Positions 28,775 to 39,074 of a DNA stretch of 64,000 nt are shown piece by piece (within the stretch, counting starts at the first letter, position 1; the number at the start of each line of letters is the position of its first letter). Origin of the DNA: Rheinheimera faecalis (GTDB taxonomy: Bacteria; Pseudomonadota; Gammaproteobacteria; Enterobacterales; Alteromonadaceae); contig NZ_JAJOYT010000006.1 of NCBI RefSeq assembly GCF_021290965.1, forward strand, positions 124,001 through 188,000, in the 5' to 3' direction. The notes beneath the pieces are model-generated. The model was given only the letters and a program-made list of their open reading frames with translations. It had not been told where the DNA came from and did no database searches. The position numbers and the translations under genes are program-made.

Positions 28775-28851
28775 CGGTGATTAGCGCAGCTTGGTAGCGC
28801 ACTTGGTTTGGGTCCAAGGGGTCGCAAGTTCGAATCTTGCATCACCGACCA
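28775..28851 (+). tRNA. tRNA-Pro (TGG), second copy
   Basis: 77 bases, base-for-base the same as the tRNA at 28469-28545 as far as read, with encoded CCA. Confidence 0.95.
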
Positions 28852-28870
28852 TTCTCCCGGTCAAAACAAT

Positions 28871-28892
28871 AACAGCAGCAATGCTGTTTTTT
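28871..28892 (+). terminator. Terminator of the tRNA cluster
   Basis: AACAGCA-GCAA-TGCTGTT with a GCAA tetraloop and a T-run, 19 bases after the last tRNA. Confidence 0.85.
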
Positions 28893-29028
28893 GCTTTCTG
28901 GCGTTCTGAAAAGCTGCGACACCAAAAACAACACACAAAATCCGCACCTCTGCTTCCGGTTAAATAATCCTTCTGGTCTGTTACGCTTTCCCTTATTCAA
29001 CGCTCTTATCTATGAATTTTTGCAGGCA

Positions 29029-29054
29029 ATAAAAAAGCCTGCACAGGGCAGGCT
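29029..29054 (-). terminator. Terminator of fadE
   Basis: On the minus strand AGCCTGC-CCTGT-GCAGGCT followed by TTTTTTATT, starting about 20 bases after the fadE stop. Confidence 0.85.
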
Positions 29055-29074
29055 TCTTAATGATCTATTGCAGC

Positions 29075-31537
29075 TTAAGCGGCAACAGACTTAGCTTTTG
29101 GCTTTTTATCAAACAGTGACTTATCTGCAGCCAGCTCCAGTGGGTCAAAATCATCCACGTTAATGGTGTGCAGACGGCCTTGTTCAGCCACTCGCAGCTT
29201 CTCTGCTTCAGCTTCGGTGATCACACCCAGCTCTAAGCCTAAAGCAGCCACTTCGTGTAAGCGGAAGAATGGCAGGCGTTTATTCGCTGCATGCACCACT
29301 TTGTCGAAGATGGGTTCAGCGGCCAGAATATCCGTCAGGGCTTTTTCAATTAAACCGATCTGGTTGTTTGGTTCCAGCGTCAGATAGACGTTCGTTGCTA
29401 AGCGGCTGCGGGCTTCACAAGGTGTTTGCATAATGCGCGACACCTGATGATCCAGCTGATCCGAAGGCTTACGTAAAGTACGACCCCAAGGGAACAACAG
29501 CTTACCTAAGACTGAACCTACGATACGATTCGGGAAGTTATCTAACATTTCATCCAAAGCCACCTGAGCTTTGTACATATTGTCTTCACAAGCCCATTGC
29601 ACTAAAGGTAAATCCTGCGCCGGACGACCGTCGTCGTTAAAACGCTTCAGTACAGAAGAGGTCAGATACAACATGGATAACATATCGCCTAAACGGGCAG
29701 AGATACGTTCACGGCGTTTTAAGTCACCGCCCATGGTACCCATAGCAACATCAGACATTAACGCCAACGCAGCGCTGTATCTGTTCATTTGTTTATAGTA
29801 CTTAGCTGTTGCATCTGCATACGGGCTGGCAGAGAAGGCTGAATTGCTTAAGCCTAACCATAAAGCACGGAAGAAGTTGCTGATGCTAAAACCTATATGG
29901 CCAAATAAAGCACGGTCAAAGGCAGTCACAGCAGCGCGTTCGTCTTCTAAACCTGCAGCCTGTAATTCAGCCAATACAAATGGATGGCAACGAATTGCAC
30001 CCTGACCATAAATAATCATATTACGGGTCAGTATGTTTGCACCTTCTACTGTGATAGCAACCGGAGCACCCTGATAACCACGGGCCAAATAGTTGTTCGG
30101 ACCCATACAGATGCCTTTACCACCGTGAATATCCATCGCATCAATAGTGACCTGACGCATACGCTCTGTCATATGGTATTTAGTGATAGCCGAAATAACA
30201 GATGGCTTTTCGCCTAAGTCGATAGAACCTACCGACATAGTAGTCGAGGCTTCAGCCATATAGGCATAACCGCCAATACGGGCTAAGGCTTCTTCAATAC
30301 CTTCCATTTTACCTATAGGCAGTTTGAACTGGCGACGGATACGGGCATAAGCACCAGTTAACAACGCAGCAGCTTTGATACCACCAGTGCTGTTTGAAGG
30401 CAGAGTGATAGCACGGCCTACAGACAAACATTCCACCAGCATACGCCAGCCCTGACCAGCCATCTTCGGACCACCAATAATGTAATCCAGCGGCACAAAT
30501 ACCTCTTCACCCTGAGTAGGACCATTCTGGAATGGTACGTTCAGCGGGAAGTGACGACGACCAATTTTTACGCCTGGTGTAGAGACAGGGATTAAAGCAC
30601 AAGTGATGCCTAAATCTTTTTTATCGCCTAATAAACCGTCCGGATCCTGCATCTTAAATGCTAAACCCAATACAGTAGCGATAGGAGCCAGCGTGATATA
30701 ACGCTTGTTCCAGGTCAGGCGCATACCGATAATTTCCTGGCCTTCCCATTCGCCTTTACAGACTATACCCACGTCCGGGATAGCGCCGGCATCAGAACCA
30801 GCTTCAGGGCTGGTTAAGGCAAAACAAGGAATTTCTAAACCTTTGGCCAAACGGGGCAGGTAGTGGTCCTGCTGCTCTTTGGTACCATAATGTTGTAACA
30901 GCTCGCCTGGGCCTAACGAGTTAGGTACACCAACGACGCTGGATAACACCATACTTTTGCTGGTTAATTTTTGCAGTACACAAGACTGGGCATAAGCAGA
31001 GAATTCCAGACCACCGTATTGCTTTTTGATGATCATCGCAAAGAAGCCGTGGTCTTTTAAGTACTGGTACACTTCTGGTGATAAGTCAGCACGTTCGTGT
31101 GTGGTGTGCCAGTCGTCTACTATGGCCAATAACTCTTCACAAGGGCCATCTAAAAACGCCTGCTCTTCAGCACTTAAACGTGGTTTTGGATAATTGTGCA
31201 GCTTATGCCAATCCGGAGTGCCACGGAATAAATCGCCTTCCCACCAGGTGGTGCCTGCATCAATGGCTTCTTTTTCTGTGGTCGACATTTCCGGCATGAT
31301 TTTGCGGTACAGTTTTAACAAAGGTTTGGTTAAATACTGTTGACGTATGCTGGCTACATTCAGAGGTACAGCCACAACCAAAAACAGGATCCAGCTAATC
31401 ACACCCACTGTATCGGTAAAAGTTGCAACTGCTAATAAAGCAGCAATCAACGCTGTAAACATAGTTAAACTTGCTCTGTGGTAGGCGAGCACGGCGACTG
31501 TGCCAAGCAAGGCTACCCAAAAAATCAACACATCCAT
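29075..31537 (-). CDS. fadE: Acyl-CoA dehydrogenase (FadE type)
   Basis: 820 residues, long-form FadE that starts beta-oxidation of fatty acyl-CoA. Two N-terminal membrane spans (about 1-45) tether it to the inner membrane. The acyl-CoA dehydrogenase core follows ([38 protein letters not shown]) and then the extra C-terminal DUF1974 region. E. coli FadE has 814 residues. AGGAG precedes the ATG. A FadR-like operator and a promoter lie upstream, so repression without fatty acids is likely. Confidence 0.95.
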   Translation of the reverse strand: MDVLIFWVALLGTVAVLAYHRASLTMFTALIAALLAVATFTDTVGVISWILFLVVAVPLNVASIRQQYLTKPLLKLYRKIMPEMSTTEKEAIDAGTTWWEGDLFRGTPDWHKLHNYPKPRLSAEEQAFLDGPCEELLAIVDDWHTTHERADLSPEVYQYLKDHGFFAMIIKKQYGGLEFSAYAQSCVLQKLTSKSMVLSSVVGVPNSLGPGELLQHYGTKEQQDHYLPRLAKGLEIPCFALTSPEAGSDAGAIPDVGIVCKGEWEGQEIIGMRLTWNKRYITLAPIATVLGLAFKMQDPDGLLGDKKDLGITCALIPVSTPGVKIGRRHFPLNVPFQNGPTQGEEVFVPLDYIIGGPKMAGQGWRMLVECLSVGRAITLPSNSTGGIKAAALLTGAYARIRRQFKLPIGKMEGIEEALARIGGYAYMAEASTTMSVGSIDLGEKPSVISAITKYHMTERMRQVTIDAMDIHGGKGICMGPNNYLARGYQGAPVAITVEGANILTRNMIIYGQGAIRCHPFVLAELQAAGLEDERAAVTAFDRALFGHIGFSISNFFRALWLGLSNSAFSASPYADATAKYYKQMNRYSAALALMSDVAMGTMGGDLKRRERISARLGDMLSMLYLTSSVLKRFNDDGRPAQDLPLVQWACEDNMYKAQVALDEMLDNFPNRIVGSVLGKLLFPWGRTLRKPSDQLDHQVSRIMQTPCEARSRLATNVYLTLEPNNQIGLIEKALTDILAAEPIFDKVVHAANKRLPFFRLHEVAALGLELGVITEAEAEKLRVAEQGRLHTINVDDFDPLELAADKSLFDKKPKAKSVAA

Positions 31538-31554
31538 AATTTACTCCTGAGAAC

Positions 31555-31571
31555 TAGAGGTCAGACCACTG
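31555..31571. promoter_or_regulatory. Putative FadR operator of fadE
   Basis: The core GGTCAGACCA (31559-31568) equals the central GGTCnGACCA of the E. coli FadR consensus, and 11 of the 16 defined positions of the 17-mer agree by eye. It sits just downstream of the predicted fadE transcription start. Confidence 0.55.
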
Positions 31572-31578
31572 TGGGCTT

Positions 31579-31607
31579 AGAGTAGTGTGCCTGTTGCAAA
31601 GATGCAA
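31579..31607 (-). promoter_or_regulatory. Predicted fadE promoter
   Basis: On the minus strand TTGCAT (31602-31607), a 17-base spacer and TACTCT (31579-31584). Transcription would start near 31572, next to the FadR-like site. Confidence 0.5.
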
Positions 31608-31697
31608 GTAATTCCTTACTTTGCACTCTGGTTTACTGTCAACTTTTGTTGCAGCTTCAGTGCGTCAGGTCATCAAGTATAGGAAGCTATCTGATTT

Positions 31698-32462
31698 ATG
31701 TGTGAGTTATTAGGGATGTCCGCCAATGTGCCTACCGACATCTGCTTTAGTTTTAAAGGCTTAAGAGAACGTGGTGGCAAAACTGGTCCGCATAAAGATG
31801 GCTGGGGTGTGGCTTTTTATCAGGGCAAAGGAGTGAGCACCTTTAAAGATGCTGATCCGAGTTATCAATCTGAAATCGCCCGGCTTATCAGTGATTACCC
31901 CATTAAAAGTACAGCTGTGGTGGCGCATATCCGTCAGGCCAACAGTGGTGGAGTAGGGCTTGAAAACACTCATCCCTTTACCCGCACTTTATGGGGGCGC
32001 TACTGGACTTATGCCCACAATGGTCAGTTACAGGGTTTCGAAACTTTACCGGTCGGGCAACATCATGTAGTGGGCCAAACTGACAGCGAACATGCGTTTT
32101 GTTATTTGTTGAATGCGCTCGAACAACAGTTTCCTGTTGCTCCTTCGAATATGAAACTGGCCTTTGATTACCTGGCAACCTTGTGTCCTGCTTTGCAGCA
32201 GCTTGGAGTGTTTAACCTGCTGCTGTCTGACGGTGATTATCTGCTGGCGTATTGCAGCACCAAATTGCATTGGATCACCAGAAGAGCACCTTTTGGTGTG
32301 GCTTTGCTGTCGGATATGGATGTAGACATTGATTTTTCAAAAGAAACCACTGAGAAGGATGTGGTGACTATTATTGCTACTTTGCCGCTGACTTGTAACG
32401 AGCAATGGCAGGTCATGGAAAGTGGTCAGGCGCAGTTATTTAAAGCAGGAGAGCCGCAATAA
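31698..32462 (+). CDS. yafJ: Class II glutamine amidotransferase (YafJ type)
   Basis: 254 residues. It begins MCELLGMSANVPTD with a potential N-terminal Cys nucleophile (C2), then RERGGKTGPHKDGWGVAFY, VAHIRQANSGG and YAHNGQL, the Ntn glutaminase signatures of YafJ. No synthase domain is attached, so the ammonia acceptor is unknown; the E. coli protein is likewise uncharacterised or assigned to gamma-glutamyl cleavage. It is divergent from fadE; yafJ lies close to fadE in E. coli too. Confidence 0.88.
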   Translation: MCELLGMSANVPTDICFSFKGLRERGGKTGPHKDGWGVAFYQGKGVSTFKDADPSYQSEIARLISDYPIKSTAVVAHIRQANSGGVGLENTHPFTRTLWGRYWTYAHNGQLQGFETLPVGQHHVVGQTDSEHAFCYLLNALEQQFPVAPSNMKLAFDYLATLCPALQQLGVFNLLLSDGDYLLAYCSTKLHWITRRAPFGVALLSDMDVDIDFSKETTEKDVVTIIATLPLTCNEQWQVMESGQAQLFKAGEPQ

Positions 32463-32490
32463 GCGGCTCTTTCATGGATGTTTTAAAGCT

Positions 32491-33219
32491 TTAATTGGAA
32501 GGTTTGAAAGTCGCCAGCTGAATATCGAATTGTTCTACTTTATCTTCAGCCTGCCATAACCGCACCAATAAATAATCCAGCTCTGGTGCTACCCAGGCCA
32601 GAACTTCTTTATCTGCACCAGTGCCAGTGCGTTCAATCCGTATGGTTTTTACTTTACCGTAGGGCAGGGATAACCATTCTTCGCCGGCCACTTTGTAACT
32701 GTACTTACGCTCATCACCATGGCGATTCAGCACCTGATACACAAATTCAGTTTTACCAGCTTTTAAATCCAAAGCCAGCTGGTTGTGATAACTCAGGGGA
32801 TCCAACCATTGTTCATTCCATTGAATTGCTTTAATTTTCTTTGATTTTTCGACCCGTAATTCTTTGCTGTCCCAGTTCAGATTCAGCTCGTAATAACGGT
32901 TTGGGCCTGAACCTGTGCGCTGCATCACATAACGGTTGGGCTGAATACGGCCTTCTTTAATAGTAAAAAAGGATTGTTCTGAGCGTTTATCTTCAAAAAT
33001 CAGCCAGCTGATATCGCTGCTGTAACCCAGTTCATAACCCTGTTCTGTCGTTTTCAGATAACGTTTGGCTTCACCGTGTTTTTTGCCTGAGCGCAGCACA
33101 TTGTAGCTGGCTTCAAAAGCTGAGAATTGAACAGAAGGGGCAGCTGTAGGTTCTTCAGCTGATAAGAGGCTTGAAAAGAGTAAAAAAAATGACGCACTAA
33201 GGCGCCATTTATTCATCAT
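32491..33219 (-). CDS. DUF3108 periplasmic protein
   Basis: 242 residues from the ATG at 33217-33219, with a signal peptide (KWRLSASFFLLFSSLLSAEE). The body is beta-rich with the YNVLRSGKKHGEA and GTGADKEVLAWVAPELDYLLVRL blocks characteristic of DUF3108, whose role is unknown. The start overlaps the purN stop (ATGATGAATAA arrangement), so it is translationally coupled to purN; another ATG at 33228 is possible. The purM-purN-DUF3108 order recurs in related genera (from memory). Confidence 0.82.
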   Translation of the reverse strand: MMNKWRLSASFFLLFSSLLSAEEPTAAPSVQFSAFEASYNVLRSGKKHGEAKRYLKTTEQGYELGYSSDISWLIFEDKRSEQSFFTIKEGRIQPNRYVMQRTGSGPNRYYELNLNWDSKELRVEKSKKIKAIQWNEQWLDPLSYHNQLALDLKAGKTEFVYQVLNRHGDERKYSYKVAGEEWLSLPYGKVKTIRIERTGTGADKEVLAWVAPELDYLLVRLWQAEDKVEQFDIQLATFKPSN

Positions 33220-33859
33220 CCTGGTCATTTGCATATCCATGGTCAGACAATAAAAGGCCATCTAACAATGCCTTATCTGACTGCTGTTGTAAACGGTTCT
33301 GACAAAACCAGCGTACAACCAATGGATAAATACGGTGTTCCTGTTCGTGTACACGCTCTGCGACAGTGTCCGCGTCATCACCAGGAAAAACCGGCACTTT
33401 GGCTTGCAAAATCACAGGCCCGCCGTCCAGTTCCGCTGTCACAAAATGCACTGAACAGCCGTGTTCTGTATCACCAGCATCAATAGCGCGTTGATGGGTA
33501 TTCAGCCCCTGATATTTTGGCAATAACGAAGGATGGATATTCAGTAAACGGCCTTGATAATGCTGCACAAATTCAGGCGTTAAAATACGCATAAAACCAG
33601 CCAGCACCACCAAATCAGGTTGATGCTGATCGATAGTTGCAATCAAATCCTGATCATAAGCCGCACGGTCGGCATAGGCTTTGTGATCCAGCACTATAGC
33701 GTGTGCGCCGGCTTTTTTAGCCCGCTCCAAACCATAAGCTTTGGCTTTATTCGACAGGACAGCTGTGACTTTACCAGCAATAAAACCAGCACTGCAGGCA
33801 TCTAAAATCGCCTGCAGATTGGAACCACTGCCTGAAATCAATACAACAATAGATTTCAT
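33209..33859 (-). CDS. purN: Phosphoribosylglycinamide formyltransferase
   Basis: 216 residues; transfers formyl from 10-formyl-THF to GAR in purine synthesis. Motifs: the phosphate loop ISGSGSNLQAI, the AGFMRILTPEF region, NIHPSLLPKYQGLNTHQRAIDAG with catalytic Asn and His, and HFVTAELDGGPVILQ with the catalytic Asp. It follows purM by 8 bases. Confidence 0.96.
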   Translation of the reverse strand: MKSIVVLISGSGSNLQAILDACSAGFIAGKVTAVLSNKAKAYGLERAKKAGAHAIVLDHKAYADRAAYDQDLIATIDQHQPDLVVLAGFMRILTPEFVQHYQGRLLNIHPSLLPKYQGLNTHQRAIDAGDTEHGCSVHFVTAELDGGPVILQAKVPVFPGDDADTVAERVHEQEHRIYPLVVRWFCQNRLQQQSDKALLDGLLLSDHGYANDQDDE

Positions 33860-33867
33860 CTATGGGT

Positions 33868-34911
33868 TTAGCCTTGGATCACAACTTGAGGTTCGTTTGC
33901 CGCAACCTGATTGATTTCACCTAAATGCCAGGCATTTTCGCCAGCTGCTTTTAACTGGGCTAAAGCAGCATCGAGGTGAGTTGCAGGAACTACCACAATC
34001 ATGCCAACACCACAGTTGAAGGTGCGGTACATTTCGTGGCGCTCTACATTACCTTGCTGTTGTAACCAGCTGAAAATAGCAGGCCACTGCCAGCTGCTTT
34101 CTATGATATTTGCCTGAGTATTTTCCGGCAGTACCCGAGGAATATTTTCCCAAAAACCGCCGCCAGTGATATGACATAAGGCATGGACCGGCATGGATTT
34201 AATTAAAGCCAGCAGGTTTTTTACATAAATACGGGTTGGCTCTAACAGATGATCGGCAATAGTTTTGCCTTCCAGCATAGTCTGAGGATCCTGACCGCTA
34301 ACTTCCAGTACTTTACGAATGAGCGAAAAGCCGTTGGAATGAGGACCTGAGGCCGCTAATGCAATGAGTTGATCGCCAGCTTTCACTTTGCTGCCATCAA
34401 TAATTTCAGACTTCTCAACCACACCGACGCTAAAACCTGCGATATCGTAGTCTTCGCCGTGGTACATACCTGGCATTTCAGCGGTTTCACCACCCACCAG
34501 AGCGCAACCTGCCAGCTCACAGCCTTTAGCAATGCCTTCAACTACAGTAGCTGCAGTATTAACGTCCAACTTGCCTGTGGCGTAGTAATCAAGGAAAAAC
34601 AGAGGCTCTGCACCTGATACGACAATGTCATTGACACACATAGCCACTAAGTCGATACCTACGCTGTCATGGCGTTTTAAATCCATAGCCAGACGCAGTT
34701 TGGTACCTACACCGTCAGTGCCTGATACGAGTACCGGCTCTTTATAGCCAGCAGGGATTTGACACAAAGCACCAAAGCCGCCTAAACCGCCCATCACTTC
34801 TTTGCGGGTTGTACGTTTTACCGCACCTTTAATACGGTCAACCAAGGCCTCACCGGCATCAATATCAACACCAGCGTCTTTGTAACTTAACGACGTTTTT
34901 TGCTCGCTCAC
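33868..34911 (-). CDS. purM: Phosphoribosylformylglycinamidine cyclo-ligase
   Basis: 347 residues from a GTG at 34909-34911 ([20 protein letters not shown]), preferred because GGGGA lies 6 bases upstream and E. coli PurM starts [15 protein letters not shown]; the frame opens at a TTG four codons earlier. An ATP-dependent AIR synthetase with [27 protein letters not shown] and [12 protein letters not shown]. First gene of purM-purN-DUF3108. Confidence 0.95.
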   Translation of the reverse strand: MSEQKTSLSYKDAGVDIDAGEALVDRIKGAVKRTTRKEVMGGLGGFGALCQIPAGYKEPVLVSGTDGVGTKLRLAMDLKRHDSVGIDLVAMCVNDIVVSGAEPLFFLDYYATGKLDVNTAATVVEGIAKGCELAGCALVGGETAEMPGMYHGEDYDIAGFSVGVVEKSEIIDGSKVKAGDQLIALAASGPHSNGFSLIRKVLEVSGQDPQTMLEGKTIADHLLEPTRIYVKNLLALIKSMPVHALCHITGGGFWENIPRVLPENTQANIIESSWQWPAIFSWLQQQGNVERHEMYRTFNCGVGMIVVVPATHLDAALAQLKAAGENAWHLGEINQVAANEPQVVIQG

Positions 34912-34951
34912 GGCAATCCCCAATGACTAAAAAGTGAAGGTCCAAAAAAAT

Positions 34952-34980
34952 TGGCGGCATTTTACCTTGTAACGCCGCCA
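34952..34980 (-). promoter_or_regulatory. purM promoter with an inverted repeat
   Basis: TGGCGGC (34952-34958) and GCCGCCA (34974-34980) flank a minus-strand TAAAAT -10 box (34959-34964); a TTTTGT at 17 bases further up may be the -35. Whether the repeat is a regulator site is not known. Confidence 0.4.
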
Positions 34981-35042
34981 GACAAAAGGATTTACTGCTT
35001 CGCATTTATGAATGCTTGCTTGCGCCTTGTTACAAAACAGTA

Positions 35043-35450
35043 TTATTGCATCGCATTATTCATGGCCTGAGCCACATAATTACGTAAGCTGGCACTTGGT
35101 GTTTTGGCAATCTGATGATAAACCAAAGAAGCAAAAGGAAACTCCTTGCCGTTGTAACGCACGCAAATGTAAGGCGCGTCTGGTGTGGACTCATCGTGAT
35201 ACCACTGACCACCTACATGGTGAATAAAAACCTCACCTGTGTAAGCGCCAAAGACATTGGACAAAGTAAACAACACCTCATCGGCATGACGTTGTTCCTG
35301 CTGGCGTAAAAACAGCTCGCTGAGTATTTCATCCACTTTCGTCAAACTGTCCAGACTAAAATCCAGCAGAACCTGATGCTCTTCAGCTGAATACACAACA
35401 GCATCCTGTGCAGTGACTTTCATTAATTCGGTTAATTCTTGGTTATTCAT
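35043..35450 (-). CDS. Conserved hypothetical protein
   Basis: 135 residues, predicted soluble. An acidic helical N-terminal half (YSAEEHQVLLDFSLDSLTKVDEILSEL) leads to a compact block NVFGAYTGEVFIHHVGGQWYHDE and then YICVRYNGKEFPFASLVYHQI. The AYxGE...GGxW pattern is seen in small families of DUF3806-like or immunity-like proteins, but I cannot assign one. It has a GGGGA Shine-Dalgarno 5 bases before the ATG and lies 15 bases downstream of the LysR gene's stop, so co-transcription with it is possible. Confidence 0.75.
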   Translation of the reverse strand: MNNQELTELMKVTAQDAVVYSAEEHQVLLDFSLDSLTKVDEILSELFLRQQEQRHADEVLFTLSNVFGAYTGEVFIHHVGGQWYHDESTPDAPYICVRYNGKEFPFASLVYHQIAKTPSASLRNYVAQAMNNAMQ

Positions 35451-35465
35451 ATTATTCCCCGGCTA

Positions 35466-36356
35466 TTAAACTTTATGTTCGGCTAGCAGCAACTCACGTA
35501 ATTGACGGCTGCCAGGTCCTAATGTTTCTTCTTTTGGTGTCACTAAGGCCAAAGGTACGGCCCGCGCTGAACTTTGTGCAATCTGAAGTTGCGCCAAGGT
35601 GCCGCTCTTGATCAGATCGCAGATCAAAAACTCAGGCAGCCAGCAAAAACCAATACCGTTTTTCAGAATATCTACGGCTTCAAAAAAGTTATTCACAGTC
35701 CAGCGTTGTTCGGCGCGCAACCAGCCTACATCTTTAGGTTTGCTGGCGGTATCACGGATCACAATTTGCAAATGCTGGCTGAGCTCATTTAAATCCAGCT
35801 GTGGCTGCTGTGCTAACAGATGATCTTTTCCTACGACTGGTATCATTTGAATCACGGCCAAAGGTTCACCAATATAACCCTTAGGTACACTCGGAGAGGC
35901 CGCAATCACTAAATCTGCTTTATGTTCCAGTATCATCTCGGTAGAGCCGGTGATCACTGTATCAATAATCTGAATGCGGCTGCCACGGGAGATAGGATGA
36001 AATTTTGCCAAAGCGCGGTAAAGTATTTGCTTTGGATAGACCAGCTCTACCGCGATGCGAATTTCCGGCTCCCAGCCTACATTAATATTAGAGGCTAGTA
36101 GTTCCAGATCCTCAATTTGTTGGGTTAATAAGCGGGAGCGGCGTAACATCACTTCGCCTGCTGAGGTTAAAAATGCTTTGCGGCCTTTGACCTCCAGCAG
36201 CTCCACACCCAACTGATATTGCAGTTTTGCCACCGCATGATTTAATGATGACTGACTTTTATTCAGTAAGTCGGCTGCCTGCGCATAGCCCCCCGCATCA
36301 ACCACAGCTTGCAGTATGCGCCATTGTTCCATGGTTGATTTAGGGCGGTACGGCAT
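35466..36356 (-). CDS. LysR family transcriptional regulator
   Basis: 296 residues from the ATG at 36354-36356 (AGGA 8 bases upstream). The N-terminal winged helix-turn-helix spans about 9-67 (VVDAGGYAQAADLLNKSQSSLNHAVAKLQ), followed by a linker helix and a LysR substrate-binding domain. It ends close to the 135-residue gene and starts 15 bases after the cmoB stop. Its target and effector cannot be told from sequence. Confidence 0.9.
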   Translation of the reverse strand: MPYRPKSTMEQWRILQAVVDAGGYAQAADLLNKSQSSLNHAVAKLQYQLGVELLEVKGRKAFLTSAGEVMLRRSRLLTQQIEDLELLASNINVGWEPEIRIAVELVYPKQILYRALAKFHPISRGSRIQIIDTVITGSTEMILEHKADLVIAASPSVPKGYIGEPLAVIQMIPVVGKDHLLAQQPQLDLNELSQHLQIVIRDTASKPKDVGWLRAEQRWTVNNFFEAVDILKNGIGFCWLPEFLICDLIKSGTLAQLQIAQSSARAVPLALVTPKEETLGPGSRQLRELLLAEHKV

Positions 36357-36371
36357 CAAGATTCCTTTATG

Positions 36372-37337
36372 TTAAGCCTGAGCTACTATCACTGCACGCA
36401 GTGGTGCCGGATAGCCTTCAATGGTTTTACTATGATCAGTTGGGTCAAGAAAATCAATCAGACTTTCGTTTTCCATCCAGCTGGTTTTACGTTGTTCATC
36501 CAGACTGGTCACCGATAAATCCACTACTTTGGCGTCTTTAAAGCCAACCCGCTGTAACCAGAGTAACAAAGCTGCTGTGCTTGGGATAAACCAGACATTA
36601 CGCATTTTTGCATAGCGATCAGTAGGCACTAATACGGTTTGCTCATCGCCTTCAATCACCAAAGTTTCCAACACCAGCTCGCCGCCAGGGCGCAGTTGTT
36701 GTTTTAATTGAGCTAAAAAGTCGATGGGGGAGCGACGGTGATACAACACGCCCATAGAAAACACTGTATCAAAAGCTTTTAGCTCCGGCATATCGTCTAT
36801 GCCGATCGGCAATAAATGCACTGTCGGATCAGGATTAAAATGTTTAATAGCTTCAAACTGGCAATAAAACAGCTGTGAAGGGTCTATGCCTACAACAAAT
36901 TCTGCGCCTTCGCCTTTCATGCGCCATAAGTGATAACCGCTGCCACAGCCGACATCCAGCACTGTTCTGTGTTTAAGCGGGCTGATATGAGGCAGAACTC
37001 TGTCCCATTTCCAGTCTGAGCGCCATTCGGTATCTATGTTTAACCCATGTAACGTAAAAGGGCCTTTGCGCCATGGCATTAACTGGCGTAACAAGACTTC
37101 AAGCCGTTGTTTTTGACCATGGTTTAAGTCTTCAGGCTGGCCAAATTCGACTTTAGTTTTTAATTCGACACAGCTTTTGGCTGCAACAGGTAAGTGATCC
37201 AGTACTTTTTGCCACTGCTTAAAGTCACCATGCAAAGCGTCCTGCTCCCAGCTTTTTAATTGAGCGGGTAGGGTTTCCAGCCAGTGCATTAGTTTATTGC
37301 CTGCTATTTGCTGATAAAAATTCTGAAAACGGCTCAT
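36372..37337 (-). CDS. cmoB: tRNA U34 carboxymethyltransferase
   Basis: 321 residues. Uses carboxy-SAM made by CmoA to convert ho5U34 to cmo5U34 in tRNAs, widening wobble decoding. The SAM-binding motif [15 protein letters not shown], the GIDPSQLF region and [16 protein letters not shown] are typical. Length matches E. coli CmoB (323). It overlaps cmoA by 4 bases. Confidence 0.96.
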   Translation of the reverse strand: MSRFQNFYQQIAGNKLMHWLETLPAQLKSWEQDALHGDFKQWQKVLDHLPVAAKSCVELKTKVEFGQPEDLNHGQKQRLEVLLRQLMPWRKGPFTLHGLNIDTEWRSDWKWDRVLPHISPLKHRTVLDVGCGSGYHLWRMKGEGAEFVVGIDPSQLFYCQFEAIKHFNPDPTVHLLPIGIDDMPELKAFDTVFSMGVLYHRRSPIDFLAQLKQQLRPGGELVLETLVIEGDEQTVLVPTDRYAKMRNVWFIPSTAALLLWLQRVGFKDAKVVDLSVTSLDEQRKTSWMENESLIDFLDPTDHSKTIEGYPAPLRAVIVAQA

Positions 37338-38074
37338 CGCTGCGCCTCTGCTTTAATGGCCACCATAGAGCAGAAGTTAAAGCACTGAAACCATAAACTG
37401 ATATGTTCAAAACCTGCGGCGGACAGTCGGGCTTTATGTTCGGCCAGGCTGTCAGGGCGCATCACATTTTCAAGAGCCGTGCGTTTTTGACTGATCTCCA
37501 GCTCGCTATAGCCATTAGCGCGTTTGAAGTCATGGTGTAAATCAATCAGCAATTCATGGGTTGTGGCATCTGTTTCGATAATTTTTTCTGACAATACAAA
37601 AATACCACCAGGCTTGAGTGCTTTATAAATACGTTCAATCAGGCGGGCTCTGTCTTCTTTAGCCAAAAACTGCAACGTGAAATTACTGACCACCACAGCG
37701 GCGTTTTCCATAGGAATATCACGGATATCTGCCAGTAATACTGTGGCTGGCACATCAGAGCGAAACGCCTGCAAGTGGCTGGTGCATCGTTCCACCATAG
37801 CGGCACTGTTGTCGACGCCAATCAACTGACAACCTGGTCCTGTGATCTGGCGGCGCATGGCTAAACTGGCGGCGCCCAAAGAGCAGCCCAAATCGTAATA
37901 ATTGCTGTTGGCCTGCTGAAAACGGCTGGTCAGTTTACCTATGGTTTGAATGATAGTTTGATAGCCAGGCACAGAGCGTTGGATCATGTCCGGAAAGACA
38001 TCCACCACGGCAGAGTCAAAACAAAAATCCTGAATATGGCCCAGAGGGTCGGCGTAAATATGATCTTTTTGCAT
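37334..38074 (-). CDS. cmoA: Carboxy-SAM synthase
   Basis: 246 residues from the ATG at 38072-38074 ([10 protein letters not shown]); the longer frame would start with TTG and adds 17 residues that E. coli CmoA lacks. It makes carboxy-S-adenosylmethionine from SAM and prephenate. [23 protein letters not shown] and [11 protein letters not shown] are diagnostic. Operon with cmoB; the Shine-Dalgarno is weak. Confidence 0.95.
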   Translation of the reverse strand: MQKDHIYADPLGHIQDFCFDSAVVDVFPDMIQRSVPGYQTIIQTIGKLTSRFQQANSNYYDLGCSLGAASLAMRRQITGPGCQLIGVDNSAAMVERCTSHLQAFRSDVPATVLLADIRDIPMENAAVVVSNFTLQFLAKEDRARLIERIYKALKPGGIFVLSEKIIETDATTHELLIDLHHDFKRANGYSELEISQKRTALENVMRPDSLAEHKARLSAAGFEHISLWFQCFNFCSMVAIKAEAQR

Positions 38075-38138
38075 CAGCGGAACAACTTCATACCTGTAAT
38101 TGGCGGATAGTTTAACGTATTTCAACTTTAAGACGAAA

Positions 38139-38978
38139 TCAAAGCAAGCTCAGTTGCGTCTGATCTTGTGGCCATGGTGCAAGGATAGGGTGTTCAATAC
38201 CCAAATCCATCACAAATTGTCGGGCCAATTGGGGCGCAGTTAAATTATCCGGGCTGTGGAAAAAACAAAAAGGGGTTTTGCCTTCATCCAGCCACTGCCT
38301 CACTTTACCCAACCAGGGCTGATAATAATGCTGATTCACGGCCATATCGTCGGTACCGACAAAACGCAACATAGGCTGCTTGGTTAAAGCCACGGCGTGC
38401 ACAGGTAAATAAGGTTTCTTGCGTTGTGCATCCAGCAAAGCCGCAGTAGTGGCAGGCACAGAAAATAACGCCCTACTGTCAAATATCACCCGTTCTGCAT
38501 CAAAGTCACGTAATAAACGGTTTAAGGTGATTTCATGCTCTGCTTTGTCAAAAAACACCGGATGACGTACTTCAACAGCCACAGCAAAGGATGAGCATAA
38601 AGTGTTAAGCATCTGTTTCAGCCAGCTTAAATGCTCTGGTGAAAAAAAGGCAGGCAACTGCAAATGCACCAGGGCGAGTTTGTCAGCAAGTGGTGCTATC
38701 AAATCAAGCCAAAGCTGAAGTTCTTGCGTTTGAAACTGCTGGAATTGATGACTTAAACGCTTAGGTACTTTTAAGGTAAAACGAAAGTTTTCGCTGCTTT
38801 GCTCCGCCCAACGTGCCACAGTTTGCGCCGATGGGTCGGCATAAAAACTGGTATTACCCTCTACAGAGTTGAAATACCGACTATAGTTAGCAAGAAACTC
38901 GGAAGGCTCCAGTTTGCTGTTAAATATCAGGTTTTTCCACTGAGGATTAGCCCAGACCGGGCAGCCAAGATAAAGCAT
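38139..38978 (-). CDS. yecE: DUF72 family protein (YecE-like)
   Basis: 279 residues, TIM-barrel-like DUF72 protein: [48 protein letters not shown] and [11 protein letters not shown] are typical. The function is unknown. E. coli yecE also lies next to cmoA-cmoB, so the context supports the name. It lies upstream of cmoA on the same strand. Confidence 0.88.
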   Translation of the reverse strand: MLYLGCPVWANPQWKNLIFNSKLEPSEFLANYSRYFNSVEGNTSFYADPSAQTVARWAEQSSENFRFTLKVPKRLSHQFQQFQTQELQLWLDLIAPLADKLALVHLQLPAFFSPEHLSWLKQMLNTLCSSFAVAVEVRHPVFFDKAEHEITLNRLLRDFDAERVIFDSRALFSVPATTAALLDAQRKKPYLPVHAVALTKQPMLRFVGTDDMAVNQHYYQPWLGKVRQWLDEGKTPFCFFHSPDNLTAPQLARQFVMDLGIEHPILAPWPQDQTQLSLL

Positions 38979-39074
38979 CTGCGATTTCCGTTGTCAAAAG
39001 TACTGTTATAAATGAGTTGCGTATTATCGCTGTATTCGACATCTTAACCCAAGGTAAAGATCACTGTCCTGAAC

